Of a DNA stretch of 64,000 nt, positions 22,954-35,135 are shown piece by piece. The notes below the pieces were generated by a model that did no database searches, was not told where the DNA came from, and saw only the letters and a list, made by a program, of their open reading frames with translations. A program made the position numbers and the translations under genes. The stretch spans positions 91,915,639-91,979,638 of the forward strand of contig NC_133770.1 of NCBI RefSeq assembly GCF_003597395.2, in the 5' to 3' direction. Every line of letters starts with the position of its first letter. Within the stretch, counting starts at the first letter, position 1. This DNA comes from Chelonoidis abingdonii. Taxonomy: Eukaryota > Chordata > Testudines > Testudinidae.

Positions 22954-25405
22954 TAGAGGGAGAGAGAGAAAAAAAAACTTCCCTTCTGCTTCTCCAGATA
23001 TCTTACTACTAGGGCAAGAAAGTGTCCTTCTTGTTGGAGTGCCTGAAGGCGAAGAGCTGTGGTCATGGAGCTGTTCTATAGACAAATGATTTTTTCATTT
23101 TACTGCAATTTCCCCAATCATTATTTTTATTTTTTTGCTTAGGTGGTTTGCAGTTACCATATTTATTCATTCTATTGTTTGCCTTTAGGGGTTTTTGTGT
23201 GTTGTCTCCACCATTAGTCTGTTCTCTTTTTATTTTCTCCCCCCAGTGATTTTATGTAGTCTATTTTTCAATCTATCTTTTTTTAATCTGTCCTCTTGTC
23301 CATTGTACATGTAATTGTTTCTGAAGTGATGAATGTTATTAATTAATTTCATTTTTGTACAAAATGCCTCTTTCTGAGATGATCAAAGAGGTTTTTTTGT
23401 TTGTTTTATTTTGCAAAAGGATAGTTGGAAGAGAACAAACCAAATTTCAAAACCCACCTACTTCCATGAGCGAGAGGAGAGTTTAAGGATAGGTTCCATA
23501 GTTAGGAGCACAGGAATTGTTGCAGTGTGCCTCTATGCCTCCATATATCTGAGCCCATCAAGCCCATTCCATCGGGGGGGTCTATCAAGTACATCCGGTC
23601 TTTTGCCTCCTTCTCCACAGAGCCTTTTATTTCATTGAACTCTGGAGAAAGAGTAATGAATAGGACTCTCATCAGAGCTCATAATTATCATTGAACAATT
23701 GGATAGCCAGAGTCAATTTACAGCACATTTCCTATCTCTGACCCTATTTCCAGATCTTACTTGTATAATGGGCATTTGAGGACAAGTCTGCAACTCCAAT
23801 TCATTGTGTTATACCATGTGCTGCGTCTTTGTCATTGGATCAGTGCGAAGGAACCAGGCTTGGCCCAGGGTATTATTTCTGGCTGACCAGTTCTTTGAAA
23901 ATAGGAGAATAACAAATGCTTAGTAGTAAATAACAATTAGCAAAATACTGCTCACTATAAATAGCAAATACTCTTGCTCAGTCATAAAAAAAATTGACTA
24001 TGAATATGGCTATTTATATGAAGAACAACCATTATCCTAATGCATTCTCCAAATCTATTTAAGTAAATAGCTACTTATAGGTGGTACAAACATGGTCAAT
24101 CCAAAGAGTAGTCTGAAATTCATGGTCAAACACCAAATGGATCTTGCAATGTTAAAAATGAAGAAAAATCTTGACTTCACAGCATTTGTAGACAAAGCAA
24201 ATGTCATTTGAAAGAAATTCCAGGAGCATAAATATGGAAAACAATTATTTAATTTTTCAGTTATATTTCTGACCATAAACACTTTTTAAAGACCTGCTAA
24301 CATCCTTTGGAAACAAATGGCAATAAGCCCTCCCTCTCACCCACCTGGAAACTTTATAAGTAAGATCTAAACATTTAAGAAGCTACTGCTAATGAAAATG
24401 CTCTCATAGTTTTTTTTTAATCAAAATCAAAAGATCAACGTTTAAACAGATTTTGCCAAATTGGTCTTAAGTTATATCTCATGTTCAGATGCAGGGGCCT
24501 CGACTGGCATTCACGTCGCACTCCCCGTCAGTACATGGCCTGGGCTGGGGAAGCGAATGATTCACCCAGCAGACCAAATTCAGTGCTGAATCCTGATCAT
24601 GTGCCTCCTGAGGCACGGTGCACATACGCTAAGAAGATTTGAAATTAATGTTTTGAAGAACACTTCCAATAGCCAGAACGGAGCCCTATTACCATCTAGT
24701 GTCTATTCATTATGAAATAGTTACCTGTGGAGATTTGTCAAAAGCTTTACATATTAGTCAATGCAAACTTGTAGTATTGCAGAGAAAGCCATTTGCTAAT
24801 AGCAGGCAAATATCACTGCAGGTGGGCGCAACTGTAGTGTAGAACAAACAGTGTGGGTCCCTTGTAACTCTGAGAGCTTTCAAACTTGGAAAGAGCACAA
24901 AGCCTTATTTCCTTTTAAATAAATATTTTAATCTGCATAATTTCTAAACAGTTAAATCATGCTTGTGCATTAGACATTTAGGCAAAGAAGGAAAAGGTCA
25001 TACAACTTTAATCCAATACTTCCCTGAATTCTTCCCCCAGTATTGCTATTTAGGACCCTTTCCCAAGAGCTAAAAATCTGCACCAGACCTAAGGTTCTAC
25101 AGCACCTTAGATCAATGTGTAGATAAGGTTGGAGGCAGGAAACCCTCTTCCATGGCTGAAAATTACATGAAAAATATATAGATCAAGTTCTAGTTAAACC
25201 TAGCATGATAAAGGCTTTTGGAATTTAATTTCCTTATTTATTGTTTCAGTTTAAAGCACGTAATTTAAAGCATAAAGCAAAATGTTTGCTAATGGGGTCT
25301 TATTTTTTATTTCAGATGAATTTTAAATGGTGGATGTCTGATGCTCCAGATATTAAACCACAACATTGTTGACTCTTTGAATCTATATCTCTTTCTATTT
25401 TGCAG
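22954..25405. other. Intergenic sequence, no gene seen
   Basis: CpG-poor sequence with short chance frames only. No repeat was identified with confidence. Confidence 0.4.
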
Positions 25406-25504
25406 CCTACATTCACAATGTGGATTATCAAGGCTGTCAATGTACAAACTCTCAAGAAGAAGCTCAGAATGTGTTATCCAAATGATGGTATGTAACAGTG
25501 AAAG
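25406..25504 (+). other. Candidate internal exon (noncoding RNA?)
   Basis: A strong acceptor CTCTTTCTATTTTGCAG ends at 25405. Two consensus donors follow: G|GTATGT after 25487 and AAAG|GTAAGT after 25504. One frame stays open across most of the segment but shows no known domain. An isolated acceptor-donor pair of this quality can occur by chance, so it is a candidate exon of a long noncoding RNA rather than an annotated gene. Confidence 0.3.
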
Positions 25505-26898
25505 GTAAGTAAGAATAGGGGGAAAATATTCCTCTGGTTGCAGAAGAGGAGGGCATGAGTGAATGACACCATTAGTTACTGATCAGTTATTTTTAATCTC
25601 ATACAAATATAATATGGTGAATCTTCTCCCATAGCTTTCCAAACCCTTTATGAAAGAATCCAGGCACTATATGCTTAAGATGAACTGTTCACCACGGAAC
25701 TGCATAATGAGGAGCCATATCTTCCGGTGATGAAAATTGGTGTAGCTCCATTGACTTCAACTGAGCTATGCTGATTTACACCTGCTGGTGATCTGGCTCA
25801 TTGATTCTGCTGTTGTAGTCCCGTGCTGCTGAATAGTTTGCAATACTGTGGTGAATAGAAGCTCATTCTAGGTATATTGTACCTGGATTTTTTTCACAAA
25901 GGGTTTGGAACAGTGCTTAATTTGTGCCAGGACTTGCCAAGGCTGAGCCCCAGCACTCTAGGCTTGCTGCATCAGTTATGAATGTAAAAAAATTGCTTGA
26001 GCTCCGGTACCTCTTTCATTGCAAATTAAGCACTGGTTTGGAAAGATATGAAAGAAGCTTCACTATCATTTTCCTCATCTTCAATGGAGTTATGCTGATT
26101 TGCAGCACTTGAAGATGTTGCTTAATGTGTGGAGAAATGTAATGATAGCGAACTCAGTATTACTGTGAGATGAGAACAGCACTGAAAACTATACTACTAC
26201 ACATTTCAAACTTCAACAGCTGACTAATCTGTGGGTGAAAGGGCTAGGAGAATGAAGAGTCTGGAAACCAAGAGTGGCCCCACAGTGGGACTGGGAGAAC
26301 AGGATTCAGTAGCATGTTGGTCATGATGGTGGCTACATGCAGGAAAGGAGGAAAAAGAAGAGTAAGAAGTGATATCAAAATGAAGAGCAAAGTCAGAAGT
26401 TCCCCAACTATGTCAGCTCTGAAGTGTGGGCCAGGGCTGGGGAGAAGGAGTGTCCAATCAGCACCCTTTGAATTCCCTTCATTGCCTCTCTTCCCCTCTC
26501 CTGACAGTTCACTGAAGTGGATGTCTCCTAGAATTTAGTGAGACTCCAAGATAAAAGGGCATAAATCTGTAATGACTTCAGCATAAATGGCCTCTTGAGA
26601 TCCAGTTCTGATCCCATGGGGTCCGCTGAGGTAAAGTGAACTGAATGCTTTCCTCCAGATAGCTATCTTTATTTTTATTATATATATAAAGAAGCGTTTG
26701 CTGCAAAATGTGTGAACTACTGAGCTCGGAGTCACAGCCTGCAGCACAGCAAACTGTTTTTTTCTGAAGCTCATAATGTGATAATTAAAATGCTAACAGG
26801 CACCTTAGTGATGGCATTTGCTGAAGATGTGGAAGCCTTCTCACAATTGTACCTTTCTGTAGGGGACTCATCAGTAGAAGCAAAGTGATCAGAATAGA

Positions 26899-26939
<41 letters not shown>

Positions 26940-28039
26940 TTTCCTTCAATGAGTACATTAAATTTTTATGTGGTGTGAAATGGGACAGGACTTGTTTCCC
27001 TTCCACAGCACAATGATTTATTACCCAAAAAAGACCGCAGAACTAATTAGCAGAGTAATTAATTAATATAAATTTGCATATTTGCATTTGCAATTAGTGC
27101 AGCCGACTGATTAGTCTGAAAATGGGAAGTTTGACTCATTAGATGTTAGTGTCTGCTGGACTGGAAAACGGCTGCCAGATGAGGCGAAAAAGGGTGGAAT
27201 AAGCATGTGTGTGTAAGAGAGTGTGCATTCGTGTCTTTTGTTAGAAGAATGGATGACGTGCGAATATCTGGCCTTCGACATCAGAGTTTGCTGATATTTT
27301 CTTCTTTTTAAATCACTTTTGCATCTAGTTGTCCCATTCACATGTTCCCTAGCTCTTTCCTGCAATGAGCTACCCCAGCTATGAAATCCAACAATGCTTA
27401 TTAAACAAAAATGTTTAAAGAAGTAGAGCACCCATAGAATGGCTGTGGATAGGGGAACTGAGGGGATCCCTTTGTCTTGTGAAAGACTGAAACAGAATAT
27501 TGCCCCTCGCCTTAATGATAATATCTAACCAATTGCTGATGCTAGAAAATCAGGCTCAATGGTTCTCAGGAAAAACAGCATCTGTGGGTAGCTTTCCAGG
27601 TTGTTCTGTGGTGTTTTTCCCATCAGATTTCGCCCTAATAATAGAAGACCTTGGTCCCTAAAATATATTTTCATGTTATATCTCTTCTAAATGTTCTTTC
27701 TGATTTATACAGTAGTACAGTACTTACTGAGAGCTACAAATGTGTGCACATCAAGGGGGGAATGTAATTTTCCTTAACTTTAAGGAGACTTTTGAGAACG
27801 TATTGAGGTGATCTATGTATCTATCTAATTTCTGAAGTACCTAGTTGCTGCCATACTATCTAGATGATGACTACCTTTAGATGCATTTCCCATGGACAGC
27901 AAGAGGTAGTGCATTTGAAAAATAGAAACAAAGAAGACTAGTTTGAATTTAACACAGAAAAATAGGCCAAATCCAGAGCATTTGCAATTCATATTGGAGG
28001 CGACTGAGTTTCTGAGCACCCTCAAAACCCGCTGGAATC
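25505..28039. other. Intergenic sequence, no gene seen
   Basis: Contains a short palindromic-MITE-like piece at about 25725-25800 (TGTAGCTCCATTGACTTCAA and GCTGATTTACACC) and the TA repeat at 26908-26933. Nothing else was recognised. Confidence 0.4.
26908..26933. repeat. (TA)n microsatellite
   Basis: About 13 tandem TA units within an AT-rich stretch. Confidence 0.9.
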
Positions 28040-28105
28040 AGGAGTTTTGGAATCTACTCCCAGCTCTGCTACTAATTCACCTTGGGCACATCACTTAGCT
28101 TGCCT
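28040..28105 (+). mobile_element. MIR-type SINE fragment
   Basis: CCCAGCTCTGCTACTAATTC followed by TTGGGCACATCACTTAGC matches the central MIR core on the plus strand. It is cut off where the MITE at 28113 begins. Confidence 0.6.
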
Positions 28106-28112
28106 TTGTCTC

Positions 28113-28398
28113 GGGCTTGTTCTACAATTAAAGATTTTGCCAGCATCACTATGTTGGGTAGGAGTGTGAAAAAAAAATCTCACCAATAACCAGCATAGCT
28201 ATGCTAGTGAAAGCCCTAATGTAGATGCAGTTATAATGGCAACAAAGTCCTTCACTGCCATTTAGGGAACTGGTTTAAGCTATATCAGCAAAAGAATTTT
28301 TGTTGATATAAGCTGTGTCTCCACAAGGGAGGGGGTTGCCAGTATAGTTACACCAATATATCTATACTGGCCAGCCCTTTTCAGTGTAGATAAGGCCC
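28113..28398. mobile_element. MITE with GGGCTTGT inverted ends
   Basis: The left end GGGCTTGTTCTACA and the right end GTGTAGATAAGGCCC are inverted (reverse complement GGGCCTTATCTACAC). The interior has TATAGTTACACC and AGCTATGCTAGTG words as in related elements. It lies within or against a MIR copy. Confidence 0.65.
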
Positions 28399-28967
28399 CA
28401 GTCAATGGGAAGTGAGAATTTTTTGTGCCTCAGAGGGCTGCAGTCATTGATTTCAATGGGAGTTGCAGGTCTGAGTAGCACCTCTCAGAACTGGATTCGT
28501 TGGAATGTTTCATCTCAAAATGATACAAGCAAATTCACAATTAAATCACACCTGTAAAATGAATGAAGCAGGTATATATATTAGGGCTGTCGATTAATCG
28601 CAGTTAACTCACTGAATTAACTAAAAAAAATCAATCATGATTAAAAAATGAATTGCCATTAATCAGTTTTAATTCCACTGTTTAGCAATAGAATATCAAT
28701 TGAAATTTATTGAATATTTTGGATTTTTTCTACATTTTCATATATATTGTATTCTGTGTTGTAATTGAAATCAAAGTGTATATTACTTTTATTACAAAAA
28801 TGATAAACAAAAGAAATAGTATTTTTCAATTCACCTCATACAAGTACTGTAGTGCAGTCTCTTTATCATGAAAGTGAAACTTACAAATGTAGATTTTGTT
28901 TTGGTTACATAACTGCACTCAAAAACAAAACTATGTAAAAATTCAGAGCCTGTAAGTCCACTCAGTC

Positions 28968-29186
28968 CTACTTCTTGTGCAGCCAATCACTAAGAAAAAC
29001 AAGTTTGTTTACCTTGACGGGAGATACTGCTGCCCACTTCTTATTTACAATGTCACCTGAAAGTGAGAACAGACGTTTGCGTGGCACTTTTGTAGCCGGC
29101 GTTGCAAGATGTTTACATGCCAGATATGCTAAACATTGATATACCCCTTCATGCTTTGGCCGCCATTCCAGATGACATGATTCCAT
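28968..29186 (-). pseudogene. hAT transposase C-terminal fragment, left arm
   Basis: Encodes a hAT dimerisation-domain end. LEWRPKHEG stands for the usual WW context, LAYLACKHL follows, then the typical VPRKRLFSLSGDIVNKK and finally NKLVFLSDWLHKK with the natural stop. Only the last 70 or so residues are present. It mirrors the copy at 29570-29869. Confidence 0.85.
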
Positions 29187-29389
29187 GCTGATGACGCTTG
29201 TTTAAAAAATAATGCATCAATTAAATTTGTGACTGAACTCCTTAGGGGAAAACTGTATGTCCCCTGTTCTCTTTTAGTCACATTCTGCCGTATATGTCAT
29301 GTTATAGCAGTCTCAGATGATGACCAAGCATATGTTGTTCATTTGAGAACACTTTCACTTCAGATTTCAGAAAACACAAAGAAGGTACC

Positions 29390-29869
29390 AATGTGATATT
29401 TCTAAAGATAGCTACAGCACTTGACGCAAGGTTTAAGAATCTAAAATGCCTTCCAAAATCTGAGATGGATGAGGTGTGGAGCATGCTTTTAGATGTCTTA
29501 GAAGACCAAACTCCAATGTGGAAACTATAGAACCTGAACACCAAAAAAGAAAATCAATCTTCTGCCAGTGGCATCTGACTCAGATAATGACAGCGAACAT
29601 GCATTAGTCCACTCTGCTTTGGATTGTTATCGAGCAGAACCTGTCATCAGCATAGACACATGTCCCCTGGAATGGTGGTTGAAGCATGAAGGGACATATG
29701 AATCTTTAGCACAGCTGGCACATAAATATCTTGTGACACTGGCTACAACAGTGCCATGAGAATGCCTGTTCTCACTTTCAGGTGACATTGTAAACAAGAA
29801 ACAGGGAGCATTATCTCCTGCAAATGTAAACAAACTTGTTTGTCTGAGTGATTGGCTGAACAAGAAGTA
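29390..29869 (+). pseudogene. hAT transposase C-terminal part, centre and right arm
   Basis: The central part (about 29395-29530) reads ATALDARFKNLKCLPKSEMD, the conserved hAT segment before the dimerisation domain. After a stop and frame changes, the right arm has LEWWLKHEGTYESLAQLAHK, then CLFSLSGDIVNKK and NKLVCLSDWLNKK, ending at the stop at 29869. The DNA-binding and catalytic N-terminal part is absent, and a TGA at 29757-29759 further breaks the frame. Nonfunctional. Confidence 0.82.
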
Positions 29870-30226
29870 GGACTGAGTGGACTTGCAAACTCTAAAATTT
29901 TACATTGTTTTATATTTGAGTGCAGGTTTTTTTGTAGATAATTCAACATTTGTAAGTTCAACTTTTATGATAAAGAGATTGCACTACCATACTTTTATTA
30001 GGTGAGTTGAAAAATACTATTTCGTTTGTTTTTTGACAGTGCAAATACTTGTAATAAAAAATAAATATAAAGTGAACACTGTACACTTTGTATTCTGTGT
30101 TTTAATTGAAATCAATATATTTGAAAATATAGAAAATATCCAATTTTTAAAAAATAAATGGTATTCTATTATTGTTTAACAATGCGATTTATCGTGATCA
30201 ATTTTTTTAACCACCTGACAGCCTTA

Positions 30227-30807
30227 ATATATATTTATATCAATTGATCTAGCTTTATGTGATTTTAATGTGTGTCTAACTACATATAGGTGGAAAATAG
30301 AATACAAAAAAAAACATTGTTTGCTACTCATCATTAAATTTAAGCTGGATTTTTACCAAGCAAAGTTACAAAGAAAGAAACAAATCCTTTACATGTATGG
30401 AAAAATCATATTTTCCAAATACAAAACATATACTCATAATGTTCTGGGCAGCATGAAGAGTAGAGCTGAACAAATAGTGAAAATATTTGTTTGTAAATCA
30501 TTGTTTGATGAGGAAATGGCAAAATATTCAGTGAATATTATTTGCAGGATATTATTAAATAGCTTAATAATGAGAAAAAGTATTTATGAAGTTAATCAAC
30601 AAAAAAGAACCAAAATGTATGACAAATTTTATTTACAGCAAATTATTCAACCATCTCTAAAAAGGATTAGAATTTTTAATTTTGGGGCAATTAATTATCT
30701 TTTTAAAAGAATGTATTTTACAAATTCTGTCTTAAGCACAGTTTGGAGAAAATGCTTTGCTAATAAAATTAACATAAGTTATTTTTCAAGCATTGTTGTC
30801 TTGGGTT
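30227..30807. other. AT-rich intergenic sequence with a 179-codon frame
   Basis: Apart from NEUROD6 and the CR1 remnant this holds one of the longest frames (30270-30809, plus strand). Its composition is Lys/Ile/Asn-rich as expected from AT-rich DNA. I see no domain or start context, and treat it as noncoding. Confidence 0.5.
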
Positions 30808-31092
30808 AAAATTTTCAAAAGTGCCTTTTAGTGACTTCTAAATCCTATTTTTAAAAGTGACTTTGGGCCAGATTTTAACAAGTATTTAGGTGCCTAAAGA
30901 TCAGATATTCACGTAGTGGGATTTTCAAAAAACTCTAGGCACTTAATTCCATCGACTTCTGTATCTGCATCAGCATCTTTAGGCATATCAGTTATTTAGG
31001 AGCATTAAGTTCCATTTTCAAAAGCAACTTAGGCACTTGGGAATCCCACTGAGACATAGGCCCCTAAATCACTGCAGTGTTTTTGAAAATGC
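30808..31092. repeat. Interspersed repeat with TTTTCAAAAGTG motifs
   Basis: Contains several spaced copies of ATTTTCAAAAGTGCCT-like and TTAGGTGCCTAAA-like words on both strands, starting with AAAATTTTCAAAAGTGCC. The same architecture recurs at 37061-37414. Probably a nonautonomous DNA element; ends not resolved. Confidence 0.5.
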
Positions 31093-31794
31093 TTTGTCTA
31101 CAACTAAAGGTGGGTCTGGGACAGCTTTTTGACCTGGATTCGAATAGTCATTCAGTAGTGATCCTTAACATCCACTGCTCAGTGTGTGTTACACATCCCC
31201 CACTGTACTCAGTCCACAGAGCAAGTGCGTTTGTTACAGCTCTCAGTCTGAGAGACTGGCTCTATGTCAAGCTGTAGAAAGTCATGCTTTTAGTTCTAGA
31301 GGTTCCTTGGTTCATTCTAAGATGGAGGTCACACTTAAACTGTCAATTTTTGGGTCATTAACATTGTTCTGGTACTTGCAGTATTCCCACAAATACTGCA
31401 GTAATATTAATGGGCAAAAGGCGAAGCTGAAAAAATTTGAATGGTATGCACTCTACAGTACTTTACCAACTCCAGACAGATAACTCTGAGATCAGAGTTA
31501 GTGCTCTGCCCGTTCTGTTAGCTCTCAGTTCCTGAACACATGCACAGATTCATCCAAATTCATAAAATTACCACCTATGTTGACTCATTTACTGCAGCAA
31601 ATCTCTTCTGCAACTCGGGGAGAAGCATCACACTGGCCAGACTTGTGTGGGACAGGGAAACATTAATTAAGGAGACAGACAAAGACATATATCTTCTGAC
31701 CACAAGATATCCTCTACAGAGTCCCCATCCCCCAACAACGTAGATAAAAGGACTTCCAAACAAGAGGAAACCTCTATGAAGTTGTCTTGCAACC

Positions 31795-32129
31795 TATAAG
31801 GATCCATGGGACTAGACCACAGTTCTGCAGAGCATGGGACAGCTGACATACCCATATAACCACTGGGAGGCCATGTAAAGCTACATCCAAGGAGCACTCT
31901 AGTGATTTAGGCGCTGCAGGAAATACTGCCCAAAGGGTTTAGAGTGACAGCACTCTGCGGCCACACAGACATCTGGCCTGCTGTGACTGCAGACAGAACC
32001 CTGCTTTCTGATCTCTGGCCTCCAACCCCAGCCTGATTGACTCTTGCTTATCTATCGTGGATCTAGCAATTTCTGCGACCCCTGCTTACAGACTACTGCT
32101 TCACAGCCGTCCTTGGTTTGTGGACACCA
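31795..32129 (+). repeat. Gypsy 5' LTR
   Basis: Shares with the 3' LTR the blocks AAGGATCCATGGGACTAGA, GAGTGACAGCAC and TTGTGGACACCA. The first bases are TATAAGG where the 3' LTR has TGTAAGG. About 110 bp shorter than the 3' copy. Confidence 0.75.
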
Positions 32130-32289
32130 CCCTAGCCATGATCGCTATGCCAGACTGTCTATGCCCCAGTCCCTCACAGTTTGCCCAGACCCATTTTTGA
32201 CCCCTTCTGCAGAAGCACCTTAGTAGACATATGGAAAGGGTGGGTCTACCAGAACCCATTGGACCCCATGGGCAGTTGATCTTCAGGAG

Positions 32290-34640
32290 TGGATCACTCG
32301 ATTCCAAACCGAGCTCCATGTGTTGCAATCCCAAGTGATGCAGCTCCTAGCAGAAAATCAGACACTCTGCGAGCTGATAGCATGGTCCCAGGAAGAGAAG
32401 TCTATCTCCAACAGCTGCCCTCTGAACAAGATCCTTCAGTACCACCACCCCAAATATGTCATCAAGATGGAAGACTACCAACTGGTCCAGGATGTCTCTA
32501 AATACTCATGGGAATGTTGGTCAGACCAAATGGCTTTACTAAATATTTGAAGTGCCCAAAGAGGGTTCAAAAGACAGTCTTCCATTTGTCTCCTGACCTA
32601 ATGGGCACTAGGTTGTATGCCATCCTGGAGGCATGCATGCAGACAGGCCCTTCAGCAATGTTCAGAGATGAAGCTGATCCTTTTCTCTCTCCAGGAAATA
32701 CAAGATGCTTCAGTCAGATGATGCTGAGAATCAGGGGAAGCATGGAGAATGGATCACATTGAATTGTAGCACTTCCTGATGACCCTGGAGTATGGCATCT
32801 AGGGGTACTGTTTCCTGTGCCAGTGGCCCTAAGGACAAGAGTGACCCATTTATTGTCTCCACGAGAACAGATGTAGGCTTTAAATGGAGGGGGATTTGTA
32901 GTGCTTGAGATGTTTCAGCATCTCTGAAATTCTGTCCAGGAAGGCATACAACCTAGTGGCCATTAGGTCAGGAGACGAATGGAAGACTTCTCACCATAAA
33001 AACCTTAAATATCTGCTCAAGCCTTAACCGAAAGACAGTTCAGGTGGGTATTATTCTTTTCTCAGTTTGATTTCATCATCACCCTATTGCCAGGAACCAG
33101 GAAAAGAAAAGCTGATGCCTTATCCTGAAAGGGGGAACACTAGCAAGAGTCCCAGGAGCCTAACCAAAAACCACCCTGTCTGCTAAAACCTCACAACTTC
33201 CTTGGTGCCGCAGTACACCAAGATCTGATTGAGCTAATTAATCCACCTTGTGGGGTGATCCATTAGCCCAGGAGGTGATGGAACAGCCTGAGCAAATGAG
33301 AGCCAGAACCAAAATGCAATGCTCCACGCAGGATGGGATCACATACCTTGGTGGGCAAATATATGTTTCCCCCAGGTGTCCCCAGGTAGTAGTGCTTCAT
33401 CTCTGCCATGACGCTCCATTGGCAGGCCATTTTGGCTGCCTTAAGACTTTCCACATGACTTCCAATTTCTTCTAGTGGCCTTGTATGCAAGCTGAAGTTT
33501 AGCATAACATTCACTCTTGTGAACTGAGTGCACACACCAAGATGTCCCATGCTAAGTCTTTCAACAGTCTAGTAACTCTGGATACCCCATCTAGACCCTG
33601 GCCCTCGATCACCCTGGATTTCATAGTGGAACTCCCTGACTGACAGTCACATGAAGGTCTTGACCATTGTAGACCAACTGACCAAAATGGTGCACTTCAT
33701 CCCCCGTGACTGCCTACCCACTGCTGAAACAACGGCTCAGCTCCTGGTGGTACATGTTATCCATCTTCATGGGCTTCCAAATTGTATCACCTTGGACCGA
33801 GACCCACAGTTTGTCTCATGCTTTTGGCAAGAAATGCTCTGGTTACTGTTTGTTTGGACTTTTACCTCATTTATGTACCATTTCCAGACAGATGGGCAGA
33901 CAGAGAGGGTGAACTACATTAATACCAACAGTGCTTTTTCAACTACCATCAAGATAACTGTTTCTCCCTCCTACCTTTTGCCAAGTTCTCATAAAACAAC
34001 TCCGACCATATCTCCAAGGGGCAGAGCCCCTTTTTTGTAAATTATGGGTTCCACCCTTGTTTCCACCTGACCCTGGTGGCTGCCTCCCTGAACCCAGGAG
34101 CCATCAACTGTATCCAACCAATTCATCATATCCCGGGGGAGCTTACGGACCACCTCAAAGATGCAAAAAAGGGCTACAAACATTATGCAGACTGTCAACA
34201 CCAGGAAGGCCCAGCTCTCAGAGTAAGCCAAAAGGTCTGGACTATGGCAAAACATTTCCATATGAACAGGCCATCCTGCAAGCTAGATTACCAGTTCCTC
34301 AGACCATTTCAGTTTTGTTTGCAAATCACACCCATAACCTTCAAATTTCAGCTCCTTTGACCTCTTAAAATAATCCCATTTTCCATGGATCCTTTCTGAA
34401 GCCTTGCACAGAGAATCCCTTTCCCTTTTGGTTCCAGCAATCAGCCCCACCAGTCCAGATCCAAGGGCATGAGGAATATATAGTCCACACTATCATCAAC
34501 TCTACTTATAGGGTGCGAGACTGTACTACCTCATTGACTGGGAGGGCTATGATCCTGAAGACCACTTCTGGGAACCTGCTGCCCATGTTTATGCCCCTGA
34601 ACTGGTAAAAAAGTTTCATCAAGCCCATCCAGACAAACTG
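32290..34640 (+). pseudogene. Gypsy gag-pol remnants with chromodomain
   Basis: In order: a gag-like stretch (about 32320-32550, with MQLLAENQTLCELI); the end of the RT/RNase H region (about 33020-33125, with RQFRWVLFFSQFDF and RKRKADALS); the integrase zinc-binding side (about 33370-33440, LCHDAPLAGHFGCLKTFHMT); the integrase core (about 33651-33840, TIVDQLTKMVHFIP and LDRDPQFVSCFWQEML, with Asp residues of the catalytic triad region); a C-terminal integrase segment near 34080-34310; and a chromodomain (about 34510-34600, LIDWEGYDPEDHFWEPAAHV). Stops and frame changes separate the pieces. Confidence 0.82.
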
Positions 34641-34692
34641 CCCCACTGCCAACCCAGAGGAAGGCACCCCTGAAGGTGGTGTTGAGCGATAA

Positions 34693-35135
34693 TGTAAGGA
34701 TCCATGGGACTAGAACAGAGGTCTGCAGGGCTTGGGACAGCTGATATTACCGCATCACTACCAGGCAACCACACAGAGCCATCTCCAAGGGGCACTGTGG
34801 AGACTGAGCACCACAGGAAGTGCTGCCCAAACAGTCCTGAGTGACAGCACCCAGCAACCTTCTGATTGGCCCATGCACACTATTTAGGCCTGGAGGGGGC
34901 CCCAAGATGTTGTTTGGACATTCACACAGGCTTGTGTCCTGCTGCAATTCCAAACTGCAGCTTGCTTTTTGATCTCTGGTGCCTGACCCCAGACTGGTAA
35001 CTACCTCTGACCTCCGGTCTCCAACCCTGGCTTGACTTTGATCTGAACTCTTGCTTATTGATCCTGGCTCTAAAATTATTTCAATCGCTACTCACTGAAA
35101 CCCACCTCATGGCAATTCTTGACTTGTGGACACCA
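34693..35135 (+). repeat. Gypsy 3' LTR
   Basis: Begins TGTAAGGATCCATGGGACTA and ends near TTGTGGACACCA. Direct repeat of 31795-32129 with substitutions and indels, indicating an old insertion. Confidence 0.75.

Larger units (their letters stand above)
28582..30226. mobile_element. Palindromic hAT transposon
   Basis: The 1,645-bp element has TIRs TAGGGCTGTC and GACAGCCTTA and a perfect 8-bp TSD ATATATAT on each side (low-complexity, so weaker evidence than usual). Both outer arms of about 600 bp carry the same hAT transposase C-terminal end and 3' noncoding region, in opposite orientation. The left arm reads on the minus strand and the right arm on the plus strand, so the element is a large imperfect palindrome around a unique centre. 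Confidence 0.88.
31795..35135 (+). mobile_element. Decayed Ty3/gypsy (chromovirus) retrotransposon
   Basis: Two direct LTRs (31795-32129 and 34693-35135) flank about 2.6 kb with gag-like, RNase H-region, integrase and chromodomain remnants in the normal gypsy order. CAACC occurs at both outer borders and may be the TSD, though it overlaps the proposed 3' LTR end. Stops, frameshifts and deletions are frequent, and the full-length internal region would be about twice as long, so most of gag and RT is lost. Confidence 0.85.

Noticed and set aside
30270..30809. 179-codon frame
   Set aside because: AT-rich Lys/Ile/Asn text without domain, start context or splice support. Expected by chance in this composition.
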